This document shows positions 36,871 to 47,355 of a stretch of 64,000 bases of DNA, piece after piece. The translations under genes were made by a program, and so were the position numbers. Origin of the DNA: Catenovulum agarivorans YM01 (GTDB taxonomy: Bacteria > Pseudomonadota > Gammaproteobacteria > Enterobacterales > Alteromonadaceae); the NCBI RefSeq assembly GCF_000281085.1, contig NZ_AJWM01000048.1:1-64000 (forward strand). Direction: 5' to 3'. The notes under the pieces were generated by a model. It worked only from the letters and a program-made list of their open reading frames with translations. It ran no database searches and was not told where the DNA came from. The first letter of the stretch is position 1. The number at the start of each line of letters is the position of its first letter.

Positions 36871-37970
36871 TTTTGCAACCTTGTATTCCCAAATATCGGC
36901 TACCTTTTTATCAAAAAGTAGCGGAGTTGGCACCCAAGTTAATCAAAATATTGTCATCTGACTTTGATGCCGATGGGCTTAAATCCGTCGCTACTAATAG
37001 TAGTGGAATCGAATTTGAGTACTGCTTGAAAGAGCACAGGCTATTTTTTGGAAAATTGTTATGGCAGCAAGGCATTCCTTTCAAGTCATTGAATAATTAT
37101 CAAGGTATAGTCATAACTGGTAACCCAAGGTATTTATCAAATTATTTGGTTTTGCTCATTTGCAAACTCAAAGGAAAACCGGTGTATTGGTACGGGCAAG
37201 GGTGGTCAGCAAAAACTTCAAACCTGTCGTTTAAAATTCGACTGTCAATTATGAAATTGTTTGACGGAGTTATCTTGTATACAGAATCCGACTTTGAAAA
37301 GGTTAGAGAGCATTTTTCGGATTTGAGTAGGTTAACCTATTTGAATAATGGGCTTGACTACAATAGCATTCAGAAAAATTTAAAAATTGCATTGGAAGAA
37401 CCCACACCTTTGAAAGTTGCCAGGGAAGACCAACTAAACTTGGTATTTATCGGGCGTATCAATGAAAAATCAAATTTATTGTTTGTATTGAAGGCCCTAC
37501 AAAAAACGGATTTGCCTATACACTTTACTATTATTGGAGACGGTGAACTTTTAGGTGCTTGTGAAAATCTCACGTTTCCAAGTTCTGTTAGTGTTGAATT
37601 TACAGGGGCTTTGTATGAAGAATCTCACATTGCGAAGCATTTAGCCCATTGTGATTTTTTTGTTTATGGTGGGGCTGTAGGACTAAGTTTGATACACGCG
37701 TTTAGTTATAATGTTCCGGCTATAGTTCATTCAAACAAGAAAGAACACATGCCTGAAATTGCCGCATTAACAGAAGGTGAAAACGGATTGTGCTTTGAAA
37801 AATTAGATATGCAAAGCTTTTTAAATACCCTTTCTAAAGCATTTAGTGTGAAGACAGCAGGCGAGCTATCACGTTATAAAGCTAACTCGGGGAGAGTGGC
37901 CAAGGAAAAATTCAACGTGAACTTTATGGCATCACAATTAGTCGATTTTTTAGAGAGGTCACCTAGATGA
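36861..37970 (+). CDS. GT4-family glycosyltransferase
   Basis: The 369-residue cytoplasmic GT-B enzyme has LVFIGRINEKSNLLFVLKAL opening the donor domain (about 193-212) and the later GGAVGLSLIHAFSYNVPAI (about 272-290) in place of the usual EPFGL-type E-x7-E motif. The weak second Glu site is a deviation from typical GT4 enzymes. Acceptor and donor are unknown. It overlaps its neighbours by 10 and 4 bp in a tight glycosyltransferase operon. Confidence 0.8.
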   Translation: MFLILQPCIPKYRLPFYQKVAELAPKLIKILSSDFDADGLKSVATNSSGIEFEYCLKEHRLFFGKLLWQQGIPFKSLNNYQGIVITGNPRYLSNYLVLLICKLKGKPVYWYGQGWSAKTSNLSFKIRLSIMKLFDGVILYTESDFEKVREHFSDLSRLTYLNNGLDYNSIQKNLKIALEEPTPLKVAREDQLNLVFIGRINEKSNLLFVLKALQKTDLPIHFTIIGDGELLGACENLTFPSSVSVEFTGALYEESHIAKHLAHCDFFVYGGAVGLSLIHAFSYNVPAIVHSNKKEHMPEIAALTEGENGLCFEKLDMQSFLNTLSKAFSVKTAGELSRYKANSGRVAKEKFNVNFMASQLVDFLERSPR

Positions 37971-39142
37971 AGTGTTTAAGAGTATGTGGATCCTACTACC
38001 CGGCAAAAAAAATGGGGGGGGCTGTAACAGCCGATTTTGGGTTGGATGCAGAGCTTGTAAAACGAGGTCACGAAGTTGAGGTGTTGACCACAAATGCGGG
38101 ACTAGCGTCGTGCTACAAAAACAAAACCTTTGCCAGCGTACGCGTAAGCTACTTCAGCTATATGGGGCCTGTCAACTTCTCGATCTCTCCCGGAGTTGTT
38201 TTTAAGCTTTTGAAAAAATTGTGGGATATTAGGCGAAGTGCCACTGATTACAGGGTGTTTTACTCTGGTATTTGGAACCTCCCTTGTTTAATTGGACCTT
38301 CGCTCTGTCGATTCTTTGGTGTCCAATATGTGATAACTCCGCACGGCACCTTGTACCCAGAATTACTTAACGAGAAAAAGCAAAGGCTCAAAAGTTTTCT
38401 TATAAAGCACATTGTTCGCCGGAATCTTGCTGGTGCTAATTTTGTACATTGTACAGTTCTTAGTGAGAAAGTAGCCGTTGATAAGTTATGCGGCAGTAAC
38501 GTTTGTACAGAAATTATCCCCTTAGGCCTTGAAATTGGCAAAGATAGTGCGAGTGAAATCTCTCATTTCAATATAAATAAATTTGAAAGAACAGTTGAAA
38601 ATATTCTTTTTGTTGGGAGGGTTAATTGGAAAAAAGGACTACCTGTTTTGTTGGAGGCTTTGGCTTTAATGAAACGTGACGAAAAGAAAGTTAAACTTTC
38701 AATAGTTGGCCCAATTGATGAAGGGTATGACGATACTTTACGAAAGGTGGCACAGTCTTTCGGATTGATTGAGGGCGGCGATTTCGAGTTTCTCGGTGAA
38801 AAATATGGAGCCGAGCTGACTTCTCTATATAAGCAAGCAGATATCTTTGCATTAACTAGTATTTCGGAAAATTTTGGGATGACCATTTTAGAAGCTGCTT
38901 ATAATGGTACTCCAATTGTAATGACTGAAGGAGTTGGTGCGAGCCAGTTTTTTTCTAATTTGGAATCCGCTGTCATAGTCCCGTACTGCGCTAAAGCAGT
39001 TTTTGAGGGATTAACTAGACTTTCTGAAGATCAAACTCTCCGTGAGAAAGTAGCAACAAAAGCTGCTTTAATTGCAAATAATATGACTGTAGAAAAAATG
39101 ACGAGTGATTTTTGTTCAGTATTGGAGAAATCTACATGCTAA
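37967..39142 (+). CDS. GT4-family glycosyltransferase
   Basis: The 391-residue GT-B enzyme has MGGAVTADFGLDAELVKRGH at the N-terminus, NILFVGRVNWKKGLPVLLEAL opening the C-terminal domain and ENFGMTILEAAYNGTPIVMT with the E-x7-E motif near 305-325. It is a retaining glycosyltransferase acting in repeat-unit assembly; donor unknown. The start overlaps the previous stop in ATGA. Confidence 0.88.
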   Translation: MKCLRVCGSYYPAKKMGGAVTADFGLDAELVKRGHEVEVLTTNAGLASCYKNKTFASVRVSYFSYMGPVNFSISPGVVFKLLKKLWDIRRSATDYRVFYSGIWNLPCLIGPSLCRFFGVQYVITPHGTLYPELLNEKKQRLKSFLIKHIVRRNLAGANFVHCTVLSEKVAVDKLCGSNVCTEIIPLGLEIGKDSASEISHFNINKFERTVENILFVGRVNWKKGLPVLLEALALMKRDEKKVKLSIVGPIDEGYDDTLRKVAQSFGLIEGGDFEFLGEKYGAELTSLYKQADIFALTSISENFGMTILEAAYNGTPIVMTEGVGASQFFSNLESAVIVPYCAKAVFEGLTRLSEDQTLREKVATKAALIANNMTVEKMTSDFCSVLEKSTC

Positions 39143-40044
39143 CAGTTGTTATATTGACTTACAACGAATCTATACATATCGAAAGGTGCATTCGCTCGGT
39201 GCAAGCACCTAACGTCAGGGTGGTTATTGTTGATTCATTTTCTACCGACGATACATGTAATTTGGCTTGTACACTAGGTGCTGATGTTTACAAGAATAAA
39301 TGGGTAAACCACGCTGTTCAGTTCAATTGGGCTCTAGATAATTGCAACATCGATACTCCTTGGATAATGCGCTTGGACGCTGATGAAACGGTTTCTCATG
39401 AATTAATGGAAGAGTTACAAAGTAGACTTAACTCTTTTGACACTGCAGTTACGGGGTTACAGGTTAAAAGAAAAGTTAAATTTATGGGACAATGGATAAA
39501 GTACGGTGATTATTATCCTATTTGGTTACTGAGAGTGTTTCGACGAGGTTATGGGAAAAGCGAGTTACGTTGGATGGATGAACATATTAAGGTTTCATCT
39601 GGTGATGTAGTAAATCTTGATAATGATATTACTGACGAAAACTTAAACTCACTCACTTGGTGGACTGAAAAACATAATAATTATGCAACAAGGGAAGCTG
39701 TCGATTTACTCAACAATATTTATAATTTTTTTGATTACGATGATATAAAACCTAAATTTTTTGGTAGGCAATTAGAAAGGAAAAGGTGGCTAAAGAAAAA
39801 ATATGCACAATTGCCATTATTTTTTAGACCTGTGATTTATTTTAACTACAGATATTTTATCAAGGTGGGTTTTTTGGATGGCAGGAAAGGGTTTATATGG
39901 CACTTTCTGCAAGGCTTTTGGTACCGTTTTTTAGTGGACGCTAAAATTTATGATATCTATAGAATGGCTGGAAAAGACAAAAATGAAATCAAAAACGTCT
40001 TAAAAGAAATTTATAAAATAGATGTCGGTGGCTCAAATGGTTAA
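39136..40044 (+). CDS. GT2-family glycosyltransferase, WaaE-like
   Basis: From ATG 39136 the protein has 302 residues. It shows the GT-A opening VVILTYNESIHIERCI, DSFSTDDT and the metal-binding LDADE near 85-90, as in the WaaE/KdtX group of beta-glucosyltransferases. The longer frame from 39112 has no ribosome-binding site, while GGAGA lies close before 39136. It overlaps the previous and next genes. Confidence 0.85.
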   Translation: MLTVVILTYNESIHIERCIRSVQAPNVRVVIVDSFSTDDTCNLACTLGADVYKNKWVNHAVQFNWALDNCNIDTPWIMRLDADETVSHELMEELQSRLNSFDTAVTGLQVKRKVKFMGQWIKYGDYYPIWLLRVFRRGYGKSELRWMDEHIKVSSGDVVNLDNDITDENLNSLTWWTEKHNNYATREAVDLLNNIYNFFDYDDIKPKFFGRQLERKRWLKKKYAQLPLFFRPVIYFNYRYFIKVGFLDGRKGFIWHFLQGFWYRFLVDAKIYDIYRMAGKDKNEIKNVLKEIYKIDVGGSNG

Positions 40045-40579
40045 TTTGTCACTTTATGATAACAGCGAGTACAAACCTGGTAGTAAAATTAAAATTTTAT
40101 TCTGGATAGTAATTAGTCGTATATTTTTTGAAACGCGTTTTCCTGTACCTAATACCCTTAAGATAAAATTATTATTGATGTTTGGTGCTAGAGTAAAAAA
40201 CACCATTGTATTGAAGCCATCTATTAAAATTAAGTATCCTTGGTTTTTAACTATTGGCGACCATGCATGGGTTGGCGAAAATGTTTGGATTGATAATTTA
40301 GCAAATATTACAATTGGCGACCATAGCTGCATCTCACAAGGTGCTTATTTGCTTACAGGTAACCATGATTATACTAAAGAAACGTTTGATTTGTTGCTAG
40401 GTACTATAGATATATGTAACGGTGCATGGGTAGGAGCAAAAGCTATTGTGTGTCCAAATGTGACTATCGGAACGAATGCAATATTAGCCGCCGGATCTGT
40501 GGCGAACAAATCACTTGAAAATGATTGTATATACCAAGGCAACCCTGCGGTGTTTAAACGGAAACGAACTTTTAAGTAA
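40037..40579 (+). CDS. WcaF-like hexapeptide acetyltransferase
   Basis: The protein has about 180 residues. It matches the colanic-acid WcaF group: opening LYDNSEYKPG, the PWFLTIGDHAWVGENVWIDN repeat region and TGNHDY with the catalytic-type His. It should acetylate a sugar of the repeat unit. ATG 40037 follows GGTGG and fits the family start; ATG 40022 is the alternative. This is the last strongly AT-rich gene before gmd. Confidence 0.87.
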   Translation: MVNLSLYDNSEYKPGSKIKILFWIVISRIFFETRFPVPNTLKIKLLLMFGARVKNTIVLKPSIKIKYPWFLTIGDHAWVGENVWIDNLANITIGDHSCISQGAYLLTGNHDYTKETFDLLLGTIDICNGAWVGAKAIVCPNVTIGTNAILAAGSVANKSLENDCIYQGNPAVFKRKRTFK

Positions 40580-40597
40580 TTTAAATTTGGAATTGAA

Positions 40598-41716
40598 ATG
40601 AAAAAAGCATTAATTACTGGCGTTACAGGCCAGGATGGTTCTTATTTAGCGGAATTTTTGTTGGACAAAGGTTACGAGGTTCACGGTATAAAACGTCGTG
40701 CATCTTTGTTTAACACTGAACGTGTAGATCACATATACCAAGATCGCCATGAAGAAAATCCAAAATTTTTTCTCCATTATGGTGATTTAACAGATTCTTC
40801 CAACTTGACGCGAATTTTGAAAGAAGTTCAGCCAGACGAAGTATACAATTTAGGTGCACAATCGCACGTTGCGGTATCGTTTGAGTCGCCAGAATATACA
40901 GCTGATGTGGATGCAATGGGCACTCTGCGTTTATTAGAAGCAATTCGTTTTTTAGGATTAGAAAAGAAAACTAAGTTTTATCAAGCTTCAACTTCTGAAT
41001 TGTACGGTTTGGTGCAAGAAATACCGCAAAAAGAAACTACGCCGTTTCACCCTCGCTCGCCTTATGCGGTTGCAAAAATGTACGCGTATTGGATTACTGT
41101 AAATTACCGCGAAGCTTACGGTATGTATGCCTGTAATGGTATTTTATTTAATCATGAATCACCGCGTCGTGGTGAGACGTTTGTAACTCGAAAAATTACG
41201 CGTGGCATTGCAAACATTGCTCAAGGTTTAGAAAAATGCTTATACCTAGGCAATATGGATGCATTACGCGACTGGGGCCATGCCAAAGACTATGTTCGTA
41301 TGCAATGGATGATGTTACAGCAAGACACCGCTGAAGATTTTGTTATTGCTACAGGAAAACAAATTTCTGTACGCGAATTTGTTCGTTTATCTGCCAAAGA
41401 AGCTGGCATAGAGGTTGAATTCAGCGGTGAAGGCGTAAACGAAATTGCAACTGTTACCGCAATTACCGATGCTAATAAAGCACCGGCTTTAAGTGTTGGT
41501 GATGTAATTGTAAAAGTTGACCCTAAATACTTCCGCCCTGCAGAAGTAGAAACTTTATTGGGAGACCCATCAAAAGCAAAAGCTAAATTAGGTTGGGTAC
41601 CAGAAATCACGGTAGAAGAAATGTGTGCCGAAATGGTTGCAAGTGACTTGGATAAAGCCAAACAACACGCGTTACTAAAATCACATGGGCACAATGTAAG
41701 CGTGTCAGTGGAATAA
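40598..41716 (+). CDS. gmd: GDP-mannose 4,6-dehydratase
   Basis: The 372-residue SDR enzyme converts GDP-D-mannose to GDP-4-keto-6-deoxymannose, the first step to GDP-L-fucose. It shows [20 protein letters not shown] at the N-terminus and the catalytic YxxxK in [12 protein letters not shown] (Tyr near 154). The length equals E. coli Gmd. Codon use returns to the GAA/CGT-rich style of the housekeeping genes, unlike 26-40 kb. The partner fcl lies one gene downstream. Confidence 0.97.
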   Translation: MKKALITGVTGQDGSYLAEFLLDKGYEVHGIKRRASLFNTERVDHIYQDRHEENPKFFLHYGDLTDSSNLTRILKEVQPDEVYNLGAQSHVAVSFESPEYTADVDAMGTLRLLEAIRFLGLEKKTKFYQASTSELYGLVQEIPQKETTPFHPRSPYAVAKMYAYWITVNYREAYGMYACNGILFNHESPRRGETFVTRKITRGIANIAQGLEKCLYLGNMDALRDWGHAKDYVRMQWMMLQQDTAEDFVIATGKQISVREFVRLSAKEAGIEVEFSGEGVNEIATVTAITDANKAPALSVGDVIVKVDPKYFRPAEVETLLGDPSKAKAKLGWVPEITVEEMCAEMVASDLDKAKQHALLKSHGHNVSVSVE

Positions 41717-41814
41717 ATGCTTGCCTTTATACATTGCTGAGCTGCGAGGCTCAGCCTAATCATTCAATAAATTTTAGCTTGTATGAACTGCATAAGTTAA
41801 TCAATGGAACTTCA

Positions 41815-42567
41815 ATGCCCATAAAAATATCAATTATAACAGCAACCTATAACAGTGCCAAGACAGTTGTAGATGCAATTAAGTCTGTTAACGCTCAAAC
41901 CTATCAAAATATCGAACACATTATTATTGATGGTGGCTCAAAAGATGACACTGTTGATGTGGTAAAACGTTCAGGTGAGCGTATTGGTATTTTAATTAGT
42001 GAACCAGATAAAGGAATTTATGACGCGTTAAATAAGGGAATAAACGCTGCAACAGGCGATGTAATTGGATTTATGCATTCTGACGACATTTTTGCTGATG
42101 AGCATGCCGTTGCGCAAATAGTAAAAGCGTTTGAAGATAGTCAAGCGGACTCCGTTTACGCAGATTTAGACTATGTACAAAAAAATGACACTACCAAAGT
42201 TGTACGTAAATGGATCAGTGGCGATTTTAAATTTGAGAAGCTAAAAAGCGGCTGGATGCCACCACATCCAACCTTTTATATGAAGCGAGAAAAATATCAA
42301 CTGTTAGGCGGGTTTGACTTAAGCTATAGAATAGCCGCTGACTACGATTCGATACTTCGTTATTTGTGGAAAGGCAAAGTTTCAACGCATTATATACCAG
42401 AGGTCTTGGTGAAAATGCGTGTGGGTGGGGCAAGTAACCGAAGTTTAAAAAATATTATTCAAAAATCCAAAGAAGACAAACTAGCGTTAAAAACAAATGG
42501 TCTTCCTTGGCTTAGAGCTCTAACATTTAAAAATTTGTCGAAAATTCCACAGTTTTTGAAAAAATAG
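41815..42567 (+). CDS. GT2-family glycosyltransferase, WcaA-like
   Basis: The protein has 250 residues from ATG 41815. The GT-A opening ISIITATYNSAKTVVDAI, IIDGGSKDDT and HSDD fit GT2 transferases of colanic-acid type. It sits between gmd and fcl, so GDP-fucose or GDP-mannose is a plausible donor (inference). The upstream frame from 41734 has no family resemblance and is rejected. Confidence 0.88.
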   Translation: MPIKISIITATYNSAKTVVDAIKSVNAQTYQNIEHIIIDGGSKDDTVDVVKRSGERIGILISEPDKGIYDALNKGINAATGDVIGFMHSDDIFADEHAVAQIVKAFEDSQADSVYADLDYVQKNDTTKVVRKWISGDFKFEKLKSGWMPPHPTFYMKREKYQLLGGFDLSYRIAADYDSILRYLWKGKVSTHYIPEVLVKMRVGGASNRSLKNIIQKSKEDKLALKTNGLPWLRALTFKNLSKIPQFLKK

Positions 42568-42591
42568 CCAGTTGAATTTTAGGTACCAATT

Positions 42592-43551
42592 ATGAAAAAA
42601 ATATTTGTAGCAGGCCACAAAGGTATGGTCGGTTCTGCAATTGTCCGCCAGCTTGATGTTAAAGCTAATGTGGAAATTGTAGTAAGAGATAGAAAACAAC
42701 TTAATTTGCTTGACCAAACTGCTGTCGCTGAATTCTTTAAAAATGAATCTATTGATCAAGTTTATTTAGCCGCAGCTAAAGTGGGTGGCATTATTGCTAA
42801 CAACACCTACCCAGCGGAGTTTATTTATGAAAACTTGATGATGGAATGTAATATTATTCATTCAGCTCATCAAGCTGGCGTAAATGATTTACTCTTTTTG
42901 GGATCTTCGTGTATTTACCCTAAATTTGCAGAACAACCGATGAAAGAAGAGGCTTTGTTAACTGGTGTGTTAGAGCCTACAAACGAGCCTTATGCTGTAG
43001 CAAAAATTGCTGGTATTAAGCTGTGCGAATCATACAACCGCCAATATAGTAGAAATTATCGCAGCGCAATGCCAACTAATTTGTATGGCGAAAATGATAA
43101 TTTTCACCCTGAAAACTCGCATGTTATTCCAGCTTTAATTCGCCGTTTTCACGAGGCAAAATTAAACAATGCTTCTGAAGTCGTTGCATGGGGCTCTGGT
43201 AAACCAATGCGCGAATTTTTACACGTAGATGATATGGCCGCTGCCTGTATCCATATTATGAATTTGGATGACAAAACCTATCAAGCCAATACTCAGCCTA
43301 TGTTAAGTCACATTAATGTGGGTACAGGTGTAGACTGCACTATTCGTGAGTTAGTTGAAACTGTGGCCAAAGTAGTTGGGTTTTCAGGTGAAATTAAATT
43401 TGATACAAGTAAGCCTGACGGTACACCTCGCAAATTAATGGACTCGTCGCGTTTAGAAGCGCTAGGGTGGAAATATTCAATTTCATTAGAAGATGGCTTA
43501 GCTTCAACCTATCACTGGTTTTTAGATAACCAAGATCAGTTTAGAGCTTAA
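42592..43551 (+). CDS. fcl: GDP-L-fucose synthase
   Basis: The 319-residue epimerase/reductase converts GDP-4-keto-6-deoxymannose to GDP-L-fucose. It has the NADP-binding [10 protein letters not shown] (about 8-17), LGSSCIYPK and the catalytic Tyr/Lys in [11 protein letters not shown]. With gmd and manC it completes the route from mannose-1-phosphate to GDP-L-fucose. Confidence 0.96.
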   Translation: MKKIFVAGHKGMVGSAIVRQLDVKANVEIVVRDRKQLNLLDQTAVAEFFKNESIDQVYLAAAKVGGIIANNTYPAEFIYENLMMECNIIHSAHQAGVNDLLFLGSSCIYPKFAEQPMKEEALLTGVLEPTNEPYAVAKIAGIKLCESYNRQYSRNYRSAMPTNLYGENDNFHPENSHVIPALIRRFHEAKLNNASEVVAWGSGKPMREFLHVDDMAAACIHIMNLDDKTYQANTQPMLSHINVGTGVDCTIRELVETVAKVVGFSGEIKFDTSKPDGTPRKLMDSSRLEALGWKYSISLEDGLASTYHWFLDNQDQFRA

Positions 43552-43569
43552 TAAAGGAACTTTCGTAGT

Positions 43570-44556
43570 ATGCATCGAATATCTGAATTGGACGCATTAA
43601 GAGGGATAGCTGCACTATGTGTGGTTATCTATCACTTTTTTTACAATTACCACACAATATATGGTCACGCAACATTACCTGTTGAATGGAGTTATCTAGG
43701 GCGTTATGGGGTTCAACTATTCTTTATTTTAAGTGGGTATGTCATATTTTTAACACTGTCCAAGGTTAAAAAGCCAATGGACTTTATAATTTCTAGGTTT
43801 TCTCGGTTGTACCCTGCATTTTGGGTTTCCGTAGCCATAACTTTTGTTGCTGTTTCAACTTTTGGTTTACCAGGGAGAGAGGTGTCATTGATTGCTGCGG
43901 TTGCTAACCTGACTATGTTGCATGAGTATATGAGACTTCCACATGTAGACACTGTTTATTGGACTTTGACTGTAGAGTTAACATTTTATTTTTGGATGTT
44001 TCTTTTATTTTGTATTAACAGGTTACATAGCTGTTTGAATTTCTTTGCTATGCTCGTCATTTTGGGAATAGGCGATTCAGTTGGCCTCTTTAACATACCA
44101 AATGCAATTAAAAAAATCTTTATTATCGATCATATTTCTTTTTTTATGGCTGGTATTTGTTTTTATTTAATTACATCTAATTTGCAAAAGAAAGCAGCAC
44201 TTACGTGTCTTCTGCTTTCGATTATTTCAACCTTTGTATCTTATAGTGTAGATCACGTAGTTCTTTTTCTTTTATTCTTTGTAACTTTCTTCTTAGCAGT
44301 GTCGGGAAGGTTGTTGATTTTAAACAATAAAGTCCTCATCTATTTTGGTGGCATTTCATATACTTTGTATCTAATCCACCAAAATGTTGGCTACATGATC
44401 ATCTACCATTTAACGCCTATATTCGATAATGCTTATTTAGCAATTTTCCTAGCTATTTGTACTTCAATTCTACTTGCGCATGTTCTCTCATCATATTTTG
44501 AAAGACCAGGACTAAAATTGTTACGAGAATGGTACTCTAGAAGGCGAGAAGCGTAA
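43570..44556 (+). CDS. Acyltransferase 3 (OafA/NodX-type) membrane protein
   Basis: The 328-residue protein has about 10 membrane segments and the family opening ELDALRGIAALCVVIYHFF (about 5-23), with the conserved Arg and His. It should transfer acetyl or another acyl group to a sugar at the inner membrane. Its base composition is again AT-rich between fcl and manC, so it may be a separately acquired decoration gene. Confidence 0.9.
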   Translation: MHRISELDALRGIAALCVVIYHFFYNYHTIYGHATLPVEWSYLGRYGVQLFFILSGYVIFLTLSKVKKPMDFIISRFSRLYPAFWVSVAITFVAVSTFGLPGREVSLIAAVANLTMLHEYMRLPHVDTVYWTLTVELTFYFWMFLLFCINRLHSCLNFFAMLVILGIGDSVGLFNIPNAIKKIFIIDHISFFMAGICFYLITSNLQKKAALTCLLLSIISTFVSYSVDHVVLFLLFFVTFFLAVSGRLLILNNKVLIYFGGISYTLYLIHQNVGYMIIYHLTPIFDNAYLAIFLAICTSILLAHVLSSYFERPGLKLLREWYSRRREA

Positions 44557-44562
44557 GTACTG

Positions 44563-46005
44563 ATGAATATTAATATACTGAATTCAGGACACAATGTGCT
44601 TCAAGTAGTAATTATGGCGGGCGGTTCTGGCTCGCGTTTATGGCCCCTTTCTCGCTCAGCTTACCCAAAACAATATTTACCGCTTGCAAGCGATAACTCT
44701 ATGTTACAAGAAACTGTATTGCGCTTAAAAGGCAGTGATCATTTAGCACCTCTGGTAATTTGTAACGAAGACAACCGCTTTATGGTGGCTGAGCAACTTA
44801 GAGCGATTAAAGCGCTGCAAAGCCCAGTAATTTTAGAACCAGTTGGCCGCAACACAGCCCCAGCTATTGCACTTGCCGCTTTGCAAGCAACTGCAAATGG
44901 TGACGACCCTCTACTATTAGTTTTAGCCGCTGACCATGTTATTCAAAACAATGATGCGTTTTTAGCTGCCATTGATAAAGCCCAAGCTCTTGCCAAACAA
45001 GATAAGATGGTGACTTTTGGCATTGTGCCAACCCATGCTGAAACTGGTTATGGTTATATCAAACGTGGCAACGCAGTAGCCACAGCTTACGCAGTAGATA
45101 GTTTTGTTGAAAAGCCGGATTTAGCCACAGCAACCGAATATTTAAATAGCGGTGAGTACTACTGGAATAGTGGTATGTTTATGTTTAAAGCGAACCGTTA
45201 CTTAGCTGAACTAGCTAAATACCAACCTGCTATCTTAGAAGCCTGTAAAAAAGCCATTGGTAATACAGCAGCTGATTTAGATTTTGTTCGTGTAGATAAA
45301 GAGGCTTTTGAAGCTTGCCCAGATGATTCAATTGACTATGCGGTTATGGAAAAAACTGACGCTGCTGTGGTGGTTCCATTAGATGCTGGTTGGAATGATG
45401 TTGGCTCATGGTCAGCATTGTGGGAAGTGAATAATAAAGATGATAACGGCAATGCCGTGCGTGGCGACTTTATCGGCGAAAATACCAAAAACTGTTTAGT
45501 TTATGGTTCGGTTGAAGGCCGTATGGTAGCAACTGTTGGTGTTGAAGACTTAGTGATAGTCGATACTAAAGATGCGGTTATGGTTGCAGCTAAAGATAAG
45601 GTGCAAGATGTTAAAAACATCGTAAACCAATTAAAAGCTGAAGGTCGCAGCGAATTCCAGTTCCACCGTGAAGTATATCGCCCTTGGGGTAAATACGATT
45701 CAATTGATAATGGTGCACGTTATCAAGTTAAACGTATCACAGTAAAACCTGGTGCGAAATTATCTGTGCAAATGCATCACCACAGAGCTGAGCACTGGAT
45801 TGTAGTATCTGGCACTGCCAAAGTAACCAATGGTGATAAAGAGTTATTATTAACAGAAAATCAATCGACTTATATTCCAGTTGGTGTAATTCACGCATTA
45901 GAAAATCCAGGTAAAGTACCATTAGAACTGATTGAAGTTCAGTCAGGTTCATACCTTGGTGAAGACGATATTGTACGTTTTGAAGATAGATACGGTCGCG
46001 TATAA
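44563..46005 (+). CDS. manC: Mannose-1-P guanylyltransferase / mannose-6-P isomerase
   Basis: The 480-residue two-domain enzyme has the nucleotidyltransferase motif [20 protein letters not shown] (18-37), FVEKPD, and a C-terminal cupin isomerase domain with [10 protein letters not shown]. It makes GDP-mannose for gmd and may isomerise fructose-6-phosphate to mannose-6-phosphate. The phosphomannomutase needed between those steps is probably the gene at 49538. Confidence 0.96.
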   Translation: MNINILNSGHNVLQVVIMAGGSGSRLWPLSRSAYPKQYLPLASDNSMLQETVLRLKGSDHLAPLVICNEDNRFMVAEQLRAIKALQSPVILEPVGRNTAPAIALAALQATANGDDPLLLVLAADHVIQNNDAFLAAIDKAQALAKQDKMVTFGIVPTHAETGYGYIKRGNAVATAYAVDSFVEKPDLATATEYLNSGEYYWNSGMFMFKANRYLAELAKYQPAILEACKKAIGNTAADLDFVRVDKEAFEACPDDSIDYAVMEKTDAAVVVPLDAGWNDVGSWSALWEVNNKDDNGNAVRGDFIGENTKNCLVYGSVEGRMVATVGVEDLVIVDTKDAVMVAAKDKVQDVKNIVNQLKAEGRSEFQFHREVYRPWGKYDSIDNGARYQVKRITVKPGAKLSVQMHHHRAEHWIVVSGTAKVTNGDKELLLTENQSTYIPVGVIHALENPGKVPLELIEVQSGSYLGEDDIVRFEDRYGRV

Positions 46006-46194
46006 GATTGGGTTTTAATATTTAAATCTTGTTGTTTATTTGTTGTGGTTAATCTGTTCAATAGATTAAAAATGTTAAATTATTTGGCGCAACGCGAATT
46101 AATCCACATTTTTTTTCTATTGTCATATTCAAGCCATGTTGCTTGATGTATTATTGCGCGTGTTTGAAATAGCCTCTCTAAAAACGGAGTTTAT

Positions 46195-47292
46195 ATGGAA
46201 ATAATAGCCGCCATTGCTATTAGTTTTGCATCAGTCTTTATTTTAAAACCTTTCGCTGAAAAAGTCGGTTTGGTTGACAAACCAAATGCGCGTAAAGTGC
46301 ACAAAGGGTCTATCCCTTTAGTCGGTGGTATTGCGTTTTACATAGCAACTATGTTTGCTTGTATGTTGGCTTTCCCTGGCGAAAAGTTAATTACCTTATT
46401 TTTAATATCATCTGCATTTGTTGTTTTTTTAGGTGTGTTAGACGATTATCACAACCTTAGTGTGCGCTCACGTATTGTTGCACAAGTGCTTATTGCCAGT
46501 ATTATGGTGTTTGGCGCCGATATTTATATTCACGACCTTGGTAATTTAGTTGGCTTAGGGTCAATTGATATTGGTGTGTTGGGTGCTTTACTTACTTTTG
46601 TTGCTGTTATTGGTGCAATTAACGCATTTAATATGACCGACGGTATCGACGGCCTTGCAGGTTCATTAGCGCTAAACACATTTGCCAGTGTTGGTATTAT
46701 GTTTTATTTGGCTAACCAGCAAGACTTTATTGCCCTGCCAATAATTTTAGTTTGTGCGATATTGCCGTATTTAGCTTTTAACTTAAGTTTAGTACCAGGA
46801 CCTGTTAAAAAAATATTTATGGGTGATGCTGGCTCTATGTTTATTGGCTTAAGTGTTATTTGGTTATTAACCTTAGGTACACAAGGTGATGCATCTGCTA
46901 GCGGTGAAGCTGCTTTTAGAACTGTAACTGCATTGTGGATTATTGGTATTCCATTAATGGATATGGCGGCCATTATTTACCGCCGCGTGCGTAAAGGTCA
47001 ATCAGCCTTTTTGCCAGACAGAGACCATTTACACCATATATTCTTGCGTGCTGGCTTTAGTTCACGTCAGTCGCTGTTTATTATTTTTAGCTTGTCGTGT
47101 TTATATTCAGGTTTTGGTATTGCAGGTGAGGTGTATCAAATACCAGAGTGGATTATGTTTGTTAGCTTTTTAGCTGTATTTGCCGTGTACTGTTATGCAT
47201 TAATTCGTGTATGGAAGCTAGTACGTTTTGTGCGCCGCAGTACTGTTAAGCGTATACGTAAAAGACAAGCTCGGCTTGCAAAAACTATTTAA
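46195..47292 (+). CDS. wecA: WecA-like undecaprenyl-phosphate sugar-1-P transferase
   Basis: The 365-residue protein has about 11 membrane segments and the MraY/WecA motifs: DDYHNLSVRSR, NAFNMTDGIDGLAG, FMGDAGSMFIG and the HLHH site in DRDHLHHIFLRAG. It loads the first sugar phosphate (GlcNAc-1-P in WecA) on undecaprenyl phosphate. It is the only initiating transferase seen in the window, so the repeat unit probably starts with an N-acetylhexosamine. A 189-bp spacer before it holds a weak AT-rich hairpin (46049-46069) and perhaps its own promoter. Confidence 0.92.
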   Translation: MEIIAAIAISFASVFILKPFAEKVGLVDKPNARKVHKGSIPLVGGIAFYIATMFACMLAFPGEKLITLFLISSAFVVFLGVLDDYHNLSVRSRIVAQVLIASIMVFGADIYIHDLGNLVGLGSIDIGVLGALLTFVAVIGAINAFNMTDGIDGLAGSLALNTFASVGIMFYLANQQDFIALPIILVCAILPYLAFNLSLVPGPVKKIFMGDAGSMFIGLSVIWLLTLGTQGDASASGEAAFRTVTALWIIGIPLMDMAAIIYRRVRKGQSAFLPDRDHLHHIFLRAGFSSRQSLFIIFSLSCLYSGFGIAGEVYQIPEWIMFVSFLAVFAVYCYALIRVWKLVRFVRRSTVKRIRKRQARLAKTI

Positions 47293-47308
47293 TAATTAAT
47301 TTTGTTGT

Positions 47309-47335
47309 AAAAGGCCGGCTTTGTTCGGCCTTTTT
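47309..47335 (+). terminator. Rho-independent terminator after wecA
   Basis: AAAAGGCCG (47309-47317) and CGGCCTTTTT (47326-47335) form a stem of about 9 bp ending in a T-run, 17 bp after the stop codon. The next gene starts only 20 bp later, so either readthrough or a promoter inside wecA must serve yjbH. Confidence 0.85.
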
Positions 47336-47355
47336 GCTTTCAGGAACTATAAATA

